DNA of 64,000 bases from Actinomucor elegans (taxonomy: Eukaryota > Mucoromycota > Mucoromycetes > Mucorales > Mucoraceae), in contig JAMSLZ010000001.1 in assembly GCA_026027325.1 (NCBI GenBank), forward strand, positions 1,798,001 through 1,862,000, given 5' to 3'. The notes under the pieces were generated by a model that was not told the DNA's origin, made no database searches, and saw only the letters and a list, made by a program, of their open reading frames with translations. Position numbers and translations under genes: made by a program. Below are positions 32,488 to 44,761 of this stretch, in pieces. The number at the start of each line of letters is the position of its first letter. Position 1 is the stretch's first letter.

Positions 32488-35400
32488 ATGAGTTCGCGAA
32501 GAAGTAATTCATACGGTAATGGAGGTGGCCATAACAGGAATTCTTTCCGAGATAACAACCAACGGCAGGCTCAAAAGCCAAACCATGGTATTAGCATTAA
32601 CTTATTTTAATTGCTTTTAACTGTATAATAACAAATTATTCGCATGAACAGAACTGAGAAGTAAAGATTCTCGGGCAATTCAACTATTGCGTTGTATACT
32701 CAATGATGAAGATGATAGTTCATTCTCGCTCCGACTAGCAAACACTAATCAATTATTGCGGACGCTCGAAGAATCGCGAAATACGGTATCCGATTCACTC
32801 GAATTTCGGCAGGAGCAGATGCAGCTATTAGACATTTGCATACACGACGAAGGTCTACGTCGTATAATTGAATTCAACAAGGCGCCCTCTTCTTTAAAGC
32901 TAACTCTAGCCAAAATTGTCTCGGGATTAGCTTGCTACACTCGTGTAGATCTCGCTTTGAGCTGGATCTTTGATAGACTATTGACATGGCAAACGACTGA
33001 CGTGAATAAAGATCGAGAGTGGAAAAAATGGCTATTGCGTTTGTTGAAACAGGTAGACAAAAAGCAATGGATATGACATACCAGTGGGTACTTAGAATTC
33101 GGATAGATTTTCGAGGATTCAGCTACAGATCAATACACATATAAGCAAACGCTTGAAATGGCTCCAACAGTTTTAGCCAGTACTATCTCGTTTCTGGACA
33201 CTATGGATACATCGGAATATCTTCCTATGTTGATAGAAATTCTTGTCTATTTTTCAGAACATTATCAAAACTTGTTTGGACAGCGATTTAAAGTAAGGTA
33301 CATGCTACATGGCATTAAGCTGCTACTAACGAGAAGCTTTGAAGGATATCATTGATTTACTTGTAGGCTGGAGTATGGACCCTGATTTATCTGATTCCAA
33401 AAGAGCTAAAATTATGGCTTCATATACCAAGTTTGGGGTCTATTGGGCGAGCTACTTACCCTTTGCTATTAATTTTTTGAGCCATTTCTTAAGTGATATG
33501 CAGGAGATAATCCAAGAATTAACCACTTTAAAAGATACTGAGCAATACAAAAAGCGATGGGATGCATGTCTGAATTTACTAGGGTAAGCAGCTATTCCTC
33601 AAATTTGGAACGTTGTGTCAAAGTTAATTCAACCTTTCGTTTGTAGCTGCTTTCAAGCGATATTTGATACAATATTGCCATTATTCTCGGCCAATAGCGG
33701 TTATCACCAGCAAATGATGATAGATTCAGCTTTCGCCAAGCTACTACCAGAAGTACTATCTCTTATTACTAATGCTCAGAAATTAGATACGAATACCCAA
33801 TGGAATGAGTCGAGTAAGTTGATTCTATACAACCAGTCAAGTTCTTGATATTCACATCTAATTTAGTAAGAAGCATTCTACTATACTTGATCCAGTACAA
33901 ACCTATTCCCTATCGGGCATATCAATACAAAATATATCAACATCTTGGAGAATATTCAAACCATGGATCACTTGCCGATTGTCAAAAATATCTGGAAACC
34001 ATAATACGAGTAAGTGAAAGGCTATTTTACTTGCAAACAATATAATTAAGAGTATATTTTGAATAGTTTCTGAATTTGTGGAATAGTGATATAGATCAAA
34101 ATATAGTATATCATCTTTCAAGTCCATCCAATTCACCTTTGTTTGATATGCACGCCAAATACAGACACAATGCCAAACTTGACGCCACTATACTTTCTCT
34201 TTTCAGATTTCTTAATAGAGTGCCTTTATCTAGTCAGACAAGAGTTCAAATCAATCATGAAATGATAGTCGAATTCGGCAAAATCCAGGGTTTGATTAAG
34301 CAAGAGTATGACGGACACACGGCCAGTAGCAATCAACGTTCTCTTCAGCAATGCATGGCTTTTATCAAGGAGCACAAGTCATCATCTGACCAGAATGACA
34401 TCGAAACCTCCAGCAGCACTTTTACAATCGAGGATGCGTTACTGTTCAACTTTCTATTGCTCGATTCTGCAACTGTTTGGCCGGAATTGCGTTTTGAAAA
34501 TACATTAGAGTCTATAGAAATGGTTTGTATAGCCTGGTCTACTAAGAGCAACCACATTTTTGATTCTTGTGTCCAGCTCTTGACAAATTATTGGGTGAAG
34601 TAAGTCATGCAGACGCCCAAATTTAGATATGCGAGTCTTACTTTTGTCGTAGTGTAAATTTTGTATTGGAGGTTGACGAATATTTAGAAATGATTTCGTG
34701 TCTATTGACCGACCTGCTGGGTCGCTGGCCAGAACTAGGTCTGCAGACACGTCAAACTTTGTGCAGCTTTACAGAGTCTGCATTAACAATTGTTTACGAA
34801 CGCGAAGATCTTGATTTAGATCCAACAGCGATCTTTAAGCCCATCATGTCTGGTTTTCTGTCAGCAGCTGGTATGTTTAACCCATAAAACAGAGTTACTA
34901 GTTTTATTCATTATCTATTAGGCATAGAAAGAGACAGCAATACCAAAAAGCTTATTCTCAAGCTCGTTACCTATTACTGTCAAATCTTTGGTTCTGCAGA
35001 TATTGTTGATGTAATCTTGGAACAGGTTCAGAAAAGGTAAGTTTCATTAGAATACCATGGATCAGCAACTGAAGTCATTTGCTCTTAACAGTATCAATAA
35101 CCCTCATCAAAAAATCCAAAGAGCAAGCAAGGAGCTGTTAACTTCACTGAATCCGTTCATGATTTCTGAAGTGAATAGATTTGATGACCACACCACATCT
35201 TTTATACAGGTAAGGACATTGGTGGAACTCTTATACACTGTTATTCTTATACAGACATATTAGAGTATCATGATGGCTACTCCCCATACAGGTTCATTCC
35301 GCCCTGTACATTATGAAACCGTCATGAAGCACCTTGGGATGTCAGAGCATCTGCTTGGATCTGATACTAAGCAATCTCTTCCTACTAATGATTCAGATAC

Positions 35401-38400
35401 TGAAAACTCCTCTGAATGGGCAAGGCGATTGTTGCATCACTGTGATACTATTGGCAATATGAAAAACGTTAGTATGTTCAGTGAACTAAAAGAAGGTATG
35501 TACCCATGATCACTAGCAAAATAGGCAATGCCATTAATACAGTATACAAGGGGATCTCGGTGGTATTGTCGATCTGATTAATAATAGTGAACCTCTGTTA
35601 TGTTATTGGGCAATGTGGGAGTCCGCTAGATACTGTATACTATCACGGTTGCGAACACCCTTTGGAGGGCCACAACAAGTAAGTAGACTGTGTATATTAC
35701 TCGTAGATCAGGGTTTTAACATTTGAGTGAACCTAGACTTTTGCAGCTTTTGAACGTATGCTTCAGTTCCTTGTATCAAATGCAGACTTGGAGGAATCGT
35801 AAGTAGCTTTCTTTTCATACCTCTGTTTATACGAAACCATTAACTTTCACTACACAGAAACAGCGAAAAAGTTTATTATTTGAGACACCTGTTACTTTTA
35901 TTGGATCGTCTTGAACTTCAAATATCTAACGCTTCTGATGGATGTGCTACAGGGTCTCTTCCGGCAGTACCTCGCTCAAGTTTGATCTTCTTTAGGACCA
36001 ATAAAAAGACTTGCCGAGACTATTTCTTGCGTATCAGGCCTCTCATCATTTCTGGTGCAAAAATTGTTCGAAACGATCATCTACTGATCGCTCACGCTAC
36101 CCAGGTAAATACAGGGTATATTAATTGTAATGTATGTATGCTAACATGTTCAATATTCATCGATAGCTATTAAGAGAACTCGAATCAAATATACCTTCAT
36201 TAACAGATATAATGAACTGGTTCAAGACAGTGAATGAAACTCTAACTGATCTAAGTAAGTTACTCTTTTCTCTTAGATGCATCCATAAACTAAATGTGTT
36301 CTTTGATAGTTGAAGCTTGTATTCGTGAAAAATACATGGATTTAATATACGGAATGCAAGCATGGTATAAAAGACTTGTTAGAAAAGTAAATCAATCTTT
36401 AGTTGATTTTAAAGAAAAATGGTCTTTTGAGGGTTATGTTGGTCCTTTACCAAAGGCTGATTTATCTTCTACAACTTCAGTAACATGGTTTCAAGTCGCT
36501 GCGTTATTTGCTTCGGTAAGCAAAAGGCTTCTCTATCAAGATGTATCCATAATAGCTAATAATTTCATCACTAATAGGGGCGCGACGAAATGGCCGTCAA
36601 ATCGTTGAATTCACTAAAATCTGCAGTGATATCTGATGATTTTGGTATCTTACGTATGCTTGACCGTCAAGTTGTTCATTTCTATACGTGTTTGGAAGAC
36701 TACGATGCTCTCCAGAATTTGATTGACTCTGGCTCAACAGTAATCGATGATTTTATATGTGAAAGCCTACGGTCTTTCAATTTAGGCAATGTCATGGTAG
36801 AGAATCAAAAACAAGACGTCTCCAGCACTCAGACATTTGTGAAGAATGCTCCTTTAGAATCGTGTTTAGAGCTGGCTCGACTAGACAAGTTTAGAAACTG
36901 GGCCGCGAGGTCATCTACAGAAGATATATCTGATGCCTTGACAGAAAGAATACTTCAAGTACTGAAAGATGGCATTTTTACAAACATTTCCAGTTTGCTC
37001 GAACTGCAACTCTTGCAATCAGATTGGGTCAATTTAACTGTTAGTGCTAAAGATTGGCTTCATATCACGTCTGGCAATATCCCAAATTTCCATCATTTGC
37101 CACCCGAAACTAAACATTGGGCTCGACTCTCGACTTATTTTCAAAGTCTGTACACTCAGAATCAAGGCCATCATGATCCACATGTTACTCGGTGCTTGGG
37201 CTATATTCAACTTCACTCTGCCAAAGTAGCGCGTAGACAAAACAATATTGCTTTAGCAGACGCCCTTATTGAACGTGCGGCTCTTATCCCAGACACGCAA
37301 TACATGGCTATGTACGAACGGGCCAAAGTTTTGTTTTTACAGTCCAACTATAAGCAAGCAATGAAAACAGTCAATGATGTGCTGATCTATACTTCATCTG
37401 CGTCAGGATATGAAGAGCTTAAGAGCAAAACGTATCTCAAGATAGCACGCTATTTAAAGACTAGCCCTGATGAAGAAGTAGCAGGTCTATTAAAGACATT
37501 AGATCCAAATCTAATAGAAATGAAAGCTACTGATTTGCAATCTTCTGTGGAGGTAACAATTGACTTTGCCCTGAAGAAATCCATCGAAAACAATACGGGT
37601 GATGGTAGGCCGTGGTTTGAATACGCAACACATCATTACAAGCAAGGCTGGCGAATCCTGGATGAGCTATTAAAATCTGAATCGTCTGTGTGCGTTGTTT
37701 CTTGGGCAACTGAAAAGATCGAAAGCTTAATAGAAAACGCTGACCCAACGGTAGATAAAGAACAAGTTCAAAAGGTAAATATGTACTCGTCGAAGCTATA
37801 TTGATAACCAATTTACTAAGTCGATGCATTGCTTGTAGATGATCCTTGGCCTTTTACTAAAATATTCATCTTCTACTGGAGAGAAAGATTTGATATATTG
37901 CGAAAGTTTGACTAGAGAATTGAAGCAGATAGCACCGTTCCTTGATCAGGCAAGCGAGAGCCTAATCCTTCAGACTCTTAACGATTTGCACCAAATGACG
38001 GTTAGCAAGTTCAATGCATCTGCAGAAGCCTATTTCCGCTATCTATCTTTGGACATTCATAATGATTCTGTAAGGATAAATGCATTCGATTAGAATTTAT
38101 TTGTATTCATCCAATTTGTTTTATAGGCTGAAAACAGCTCGACATCTATGGTCATAACTGCTACGCTTCGTCTCTTGCGTATCCTTACCAAGTATGGTGA
38201 AGCTTTGCAGTCGCTTTTCTCGCAGCAAATTGAAATAGTACGAGTGGATCTTTGGAAACCTGTGATTCCTCAATTGTTTGCTCAACTGAATCACCACAGC
38301 GATTTCGTTAGAAACACTATTACCAAGTTGATTAGTCGCATTTGTGAAGAGTATCCTAGGGAAATCATTTATGACGTGATAGTTAACTCGACATCTGCTA

Positions 38401-41238
38401 AAACGAACCGCGATACAAAACAAAACTTGAATACTATTGCAAACCGCATGATGGATCAAAACAACTTGTTATGGGTCGCCACACGTCGTATGGCCGAAGA
38501 GCTCGAAAAGATTACTGTTTTGTTGGAAGAGAGGTGGATCAACAAGATTGCTTCCTTACAGTATGATGTGATGCAACAGTTTGCGAAACTGGATCAAGAA
38601 TTAGAGCGCCTGTCTAACTCAACAGATTTAAGCGATGCTCAACAAGAAGAATCGTTCCTTGAGACCTATGAAAATTCGATGAAGTTTGTCATTGCATCTA
38701 TTGAAACCTTGCTCAAGAGTACCCAAGACGCGTCTACTTTTACTCCTCATGAAGAGTGGTTCCGAAAAACATATGAAAAATATTTGATCAATGCCTTTGA
38801 TTTGCTGCAAAATCCTTCAAGTAGAAAGGAATACCGTCGAGGCTGGGAGAGCTTTCAAAAGGTATACAGTAGTTGAATGCTTCTGGTATTCTTTTCTTTT
38901 TTCTCACTCTTTTCTTTTGTATGTTAGCTTCTCCGTCAATTAATGGCTGAAACCAACAAGGTGCGCATTCTGGAATTGAGCCAAATTTCGCCTTACTTAT
39001 CCAATATGCGAAATACGCCTATTGGTATACCTGGTAATCACGAAAAGGATGATTCTAGCTTTATAGACTCATTTGGTAGTAATGTAATTGTGCTGCCTAC
39101 AAAAACCAAACCAAAGAAACTCGATTTGCGAAGCACAGACGGTAAAAAATACTCCTATCTTTTCAAAGGTTTGGAAGATCTTCACCTGGACGAGCGTATC
39201 ATGCAGCTGATCACTACAACCAATGGTCTCTTGAGCGAAAATGGCGCTACAGCTTTGCGAGGTATGCGAGCGCGTACATATGCTGTGATCCCCCTCAGCG
39301 ATCACTCTGGTATGATTCAATGGGTTAATGATGCTACGCCCTTCTTTGCTCTTTTCAAAAAATGGCAAAAACGAGAATCTGCCGCCCATATGCTTTTAAA
39401 CAACGATAAGCCCAATGAATCAGTGATCCAAGCCTTGAACCAACGTCCTACCGAGCAATTTACTGCCAAAGTGGCCTCCGTTTTGAAAGCATCAGGCCTA
39501 CGGGTGACAGCTAATAGACGCTACTGGCCAAAAGAAATACTTAAAAAAGTTTACATTGAGCTAGCCAAGGAAACACCAGGTGATTTGCTTGAAAAAGAAC
39601 TGTATTATTCAAGTTCAAGCGCAACGGAATGGTACAAGAAGAGTACCTCCTTCTCTCGCTCCTTGGCAGTAACCTCTATGATTGGCTATATCATTGGTTT
39701 GGGAGATAGACATTTGGATAATATGTTGATCGACTTCCGTTCTGGCGAAGTGATTCATATTGATTACAACGTTTGCTTTGAAAAAGGTCGACGACTACGT
39801 GTTCCTGAGCTAGTACCTTATCGTTTAACCCAAAACTTGTATGGCGCGTTGGGTATAACTGGTGTGGACGGACAATTTAAAACTGCAGCAGAAGAAACAT
39901 TACGCGTCTTAAGAAAGCATAAAGAAGTCTTGGTTACATTACTCGATGCCTTTATCTATGATCCTCTTGTCGACTGGGAAAGCGAAGCTGCAGAAACAGG
40001 TTATCGACAAATGATGAAACTACAAGCGAATTTGAGTTTGGTGGCGTCTCGTATCATTGAGAAGCAAGCCGAACAAGAAAAAGAACGCAAGGCTATATTA
40101 GGTAGTCTATCAGGTTTGCGACATAACCTCCATCAATGGCAAGAGTCTATGCTTTTGGAGGCGGAAAACTCGAATGATGAAGACGCAAGTGAGGATGAAG
40201 AGCAAAGCAACGGATCTCCTACTTCTCCTGTAGATGACGAACCATCATCCTTTATGGTGAGTGTTTATTTTTATTTTATTTTATTTGAATCTGTTAAAAT
40301 CTAGAGCTAATACTCTGAATCAATAGGGCCAACTTCCAGTCTATCTTCTTCATGAAGTGAAGAGCCATTTACTTGGCGTCATATCACTTATTTCCAACTC
40401 AAAATCCTCGACTGAAGGAGTTTCTCCTCTATTGGAGTCGATTACAATGATCGAAACTGATACTGACAATGAGCTGCGACCAGCTCAAAAGAGTGCCAAG
40501 GTACAATGATAACATCTTTTTCGCTGGAAACCAACCATCCAAACTAACATATACTTGAACAGATGGCCTTAGATGCGCTTTCTACTATGGACTTTGAGAT
40601 TAAAGAGCTCGAAAAGCAGTTACAAGAAAAGATCAGCTATGAATCGGAATGGAGCTACGATCAATTGGTAAGAGACGAAAGTTATTATTCTACCAAGTAA
40701 TTTATTGACTCTTTGCTTAGCTGGAATCTATTCAAATCATAACAAAATCGGTCCAAGACTATTACGCGGCATTGCGTACACTAGAAGAGTTTGGCCCTGA
40801 TAGTAACAAGGGATCTTCTACTACCAATGTAAATACTGAAGATAATAACAAGAAGCCTGAGGAGGATCATAACCAGGGTACTCAAGAAGACCGTGCTACT
40901 GTTACAATAGCAAACCAATCATCCCAGGGACCTTGTAAGTGCTTTCAAGAACTGGATAGCCTTTAGCAAAATTAATCATTGTCTAGTAGTTAAACAAACA
41001 TCCAACAATCACGCTACAAAGATCATGAAGAGGATCCGACAAAAGTTAGAAGGCATAGACTTCGAAGTCAAACATAAGATGAGTGTCACAGAACAGGTGA
41101 GTGCATGTCGTGACGCTTTCACTAGTGTTTATCACGACTAATTACTTTCTTTTGATCTAGGTTGCAAGATCAATTGAACAAGCTACTTCAATAGATAATC
41201 TTTGTATGATGTATGAAGGATGGACAAGTTGGGTGTAA
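32488..41238 (+). CDS. SMG1: SMG1-type PI3K-like protein kinase
   Basis: Twenty-five exons, all in phase, give 2451 aa: 32488-32587, 32652-33052, 33107-33292, 33345-33583, 33647-33813, 33867-34009, 34067-34599, 34653-34870, 34922-35036, 35092-35209, 35264-35495, 35551-35678, 35737-35798, 35858-36104, 36167-36254, 36310-36515, 36578-37774, 37839-38069, 38127-38861, 38928-40256, 40327-40500, 40563-40667, 40721-40934, 40987-41096, 41161-41238. The N-terminal two-thirds is helical-repeat-like. The kinase domain (about aa 1840-2160) has KGLEDLHLDERIMQ, GLGDRHLDNML (near 2041) and the SMG1-type HIDYNVCFEKGRRLRVPELV (near 2060). The last exon is a FATC domain ending NLCMMYEGWTSWV. SMG1 phosphorylates UPF1 in nonsense-mediated decay. 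It is shorter than human SMG1 (about 3660 aa), mainly in the kinase-FATC insert. The last acceptor but one is a tandem TAGTAG. Confidence 0.95.
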
Positions 41239-41450
41239 AAGATGGATAAAATAGGAAGAGGAAAGATATGGTATTTGCATTGAACGGCTCAATAAGTCAT
41301 GAAGCCTCGATCTACTAGTAGAAGATATGTGCTGTATAAATGTAGTAGTGATAAATCATACACTCAAGTCTGATAATACCTCATTTTTTGAATAAGGTCA
41401 GGACAATACAATAATAAAAGAATATTGATTCAACACAATATATTATTAAA

Positions 41451-42403
41451 TTATGCGTTAAAGTAACTTCTGACTCTGCTGGTAGCATTCTCAGCTAAAT
41501 CTTTAACAGCGTCCAAGTCAAGAGCAGCTTGATCAACAAACTTTCTTGCCATGGCCACGGCTTGATCTTGCACATCATTCCAATCACCCATGTCAGCAGC
41601 GTTGCTACTACTGTAAGATCTGTTTCTATCTCCAATACTATCCAAATCAGATTCTCTACCAAAATATTGGTCAGATGAAATAGCCTTTGCACTAGAAAAC
41701 TGTGAAAGACGGCTTGATTCTGCAGCTGTGATGGCTGGATCATATTCATTTCGTCCAAAATATTGATCTGATGAAATGGCTCGAGCAGATCCAAACTTGT
41801 CTCTTGCTGACCGTGTTTCATCTTGCTGTTGTTGTGCCTGGTATGATTTCTGCGAAGGCATAGATATAGTGCTGCTTGTTTTTTCATCCATATTCATTCG
41901 ACTCATGCCAAAGCCAAGCTTTTCATACTCATCCTCGTTGTTCTGACTGCTGTTACTGCTATCCATGTAAGCCAAACGTGAAGACAAAGGTTTGGTGGAA
42001 GGTGTAAGGGTGGTTTCAGCGACAGAACCTTTGACATCCTCATCGTCTTCGCCAAATTTGGCTTTGCGCTCCATATCTTGTTTGGCTTGTGCTTCAGCAG
42101 CTTCGAAATTGAAATTAACTGGTGCTTTTTTGATACCGAGCTTGGCTGTCTTGCCAGATTTTTTAGGAGTACGAGCACCGACAGTAGAACGAGCAGCACG
42201 AGCAGTAGGCGTAGATACTTTAACAGGCGTAGCAGCTGGCTCCGCCTTGGGCGTAGACTGTTCCTCTTCCTTGACAGGTTCGGGTGTAGCTTTTGCTTCA
42301 GTAGGTTCTGGTTGCTTTGGGGCTGCTTCGACAATAGGAGTAGCAGGTGTGTCTTCAACTACGGTGCCTTCATTGATATCGATGACGACGGTGGTAGGGT
42401 TTC

Positions 42404-42446
<43 letters not shown>

Positions 42447-42992
42447 CTTTTTTCATTCATTAATGCTTCTGATAATCTCGACTTACGCAGTAGCATCTTC
42501 AGCAGTACGCTTAGCTAATAATTCCTTGTATTGTTGACCTGTCCTGCTTGAATACTTCATTCTAGCGTCTTTCGTAGTCAAATGACCACCGTTTTTTGAG
42601 AAGAATTCTGAAGCAGCTTGATTGCCTCCGACTTTCATCATACGGAGCTGTTCCCAGGTCCAAGAGTCGAGTACAGTTGATCTAGTAATCAAGCTTGTTA
42701 GTGCGAGTGCGATGCTATTTTAATGTCATCTGGTTATTACCTGACAAAACTAATATGGACACCTAAATTACGGTGAGCAGATGAACAGTCGGTACAGATG
42801 TAGACTCCAAATGAGACAGAAGCCCAATTTGGATTCTTTGAATTACAATCAAAGCAAGCCTTTATTTTGAATGATTGCATTAGAAGAATTGTTATTAAAA
42901 CGCGTAATTTATTGTATCATTACCTTATTGTAACGATTTTGTTTGAGTTTCTTGAAAACCACTTGGATCTGTTCTTTCGTGGGTTCAGGCAT
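41451..42992 (-). CDS. GLO3: ArfGAP of the Glo3/ArfGAP2-3 type
   Basis: Four exons (42992-42924, 42859-42741, 42681-42487, 42402-41451) give 444 aa. The ArfGAP domain has a C4 zinc finger CFDC...CTDC (Cys 25, 28, 45, 48) and the arginine finger in [11 protein letters not shown] (Arg53). It continues [20 protein letters not shown]. It stimulates GTP hydrolysis on Arf1 during COPI vesicle formation at the Golgi. The C-terminal half is charged and carries two ISSDQYFGR motifs, the Glo3 motif that couples GAP activity to coatomer binding; this separates it from Gcs1-type ArfGAPs. The third intron contains 35 T next to its acceptor (42407-42441 on the plus strand). The gene is tail-to-tail with SMG1, 212 bp between stops. 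Confidence 0.93.
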
Positions 42993-44761
42993 GTTTAAAT
43001 TTGCTGAATTAGATGAGAAATGGTTTGAATTAAAAAAAAAGGACGCAAGTTGATGATAATTGCGAGTGTATTTTTGGAACTCCGGATTGGCTACTCTGTT
43101 TAAAATGATTGGAAGTGAGTAACGCATGAAGAGTTTCTTCACATCAAATTACATCAAGGGTCAATAACAATAAAACAATTACTCTAGCCAAATAAAAAAA
43201 ACCTCTGATAGGCGCAATAGTTCATTCTAAACATGAATTACTATGTCTTGAGGGTTTTAACCGAAATTAAACGATATATTTAAAGACAATTCTATATGGC
43301 TACATGAAATCTTTAAAATAATTAAAGCACATCTTAATTGTACGGCATATTTATTGCACTTCAATTAAATAGAAATTATTCAATAACACAAGCTATTAAT
43401 CAGATATGATATTTGACCGAAATCGATCGAGTGAGGTATAGATTAATGGAGTCTCTACAAATTTACGTGAAATGTACGAAATTTTCTGTTAGTACTCGCT
43501 ATAGTTTAGCTAAATCGATGTTCTATTATATATAATACCGCATTTTGGACATGCAATGCTAACCGGATGTTAAATTTAACTGAGATCAATCCAGAAATCT
43601 AGAGATAGATAAAGTAAGCCGACATAAAATGAATTTCATTACAATATGAGATTTCATTTTCTTGCACAAAATCTATGTGATTAAAGTAATAAATGTATCC
43701 TTTTCGCTGTTTTATAACGGGAAAAAAATCCCAGGAGCTGATAGTGTCTCTTCTTCATTCGTCAGTCCGTGATTCCCACTTTACCACGATCAAAAAAAGG
43801 TGCTAAGAATATCCAAATTTCTGGGACATTTGATGAAGCAAAAGCCTGAAAAATATCATCTGTTCTATTTGACTATATATTAGAATGCGACATTTGATAG
43901 AAGCCAATAAAGATATCTGAAATAAAGTCCTATATCTGGAAAATAAATGTAATTTAAAGTTAATTTCAATAGTAGAGCATGCGCACTGTAATTTAATTAA
44001 GCAAAGATTCCAGCAAATGCAACAATGCGTTCTGAACATGTACTGCTCATTAGATGTAAGTTTGAAACGAAGATGGTCTAAGGATCTGGAAGTTGATTAA
44101 AAAGACAGCCCTAGAACAAGGCCTATAAGTGTACTTTCCAGACCTAGCGATATTTCGTGGAAGTGCATACAACGTTTTGGACACTAAGCCTTTAAGTAAA
44201 ATAGAATTAGAACTTTTGGTCGTATCAAATCGCAGGTTGTGACCATATTTGAAAAAATAGACTATATGAACTCTTATTCTTTTAATTTAAGATAATATAA
44301 AATGATCATTATGCCATGCAATGCGCAATTGAATTTTTGACAAACATTATTACTACAGTTTTTATTTATCGGCAATCGGTCGCTTTTAAAGTACGGTTGA
44401 AGTCTATTGCTAGGAAAAGAGCTACCTAAATTACCAAAAGCTACTGAAAATATTGGAAAAGTAACGTCTAATTTAATGATAGTGATATATCGCTGTATTG
44501 TGATAAAACAAAGCCAAAGAATGGAATAATGTACAAGTGGATAGATTGATTTTCAATGCTCTCGAATTGTTTATACAAGTCCTCGCTAAGCATTTATCAA
44601 AAGCGGCTTTCGATCTGCCAAGTTCAGCAGACTATTCCGCTCTCTTACTAATCCAAATAAGCAAAATGGATCTGTACAATCCAAAGCTTAGCCAATAAAA
44701 AGCACTATATAAGAAAAAATTTCTGTACCTCTCTCTATCTGTGCACCTTGTTCGTCTTGTA
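42993..44761. other. Intergenic with several dispersed-repeat copies
   Basis: Divergent spacer between GLO3 and the Ysc84-like gene. It holds at least five degenerate copies of the dispersed repeat (43222-44160). The frame at 43803-44039 overlaps repeats and lacks motifs; that at 44632-45009 is antisense to the next gene. Confidence 0.5.
43222..44160 (+). repeat. Cluster of dispersed-repeat copies
   Basis: Forward copies near 43222-43280 (CATTCTAAACATGAATTACT), 43384-43440 (CAGATATGATATTTGACCGA), 43540-43610 (GGACATGCAATGCTAACCGG then ACTGAGATCAATCCAGAAAT), 43881-43925 (GCGACATTTGATAGAAGCC) and 44027-44160 (CGTTCTGAACATGTACTGCT then GGTCTAAGGATCTGGAAG). The last copy continues into a GTGCATACAACGTTTTGGAC segment that resembles GTGAATACGGCATTTTCAAG near 19086. 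Confidence 0.55.
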
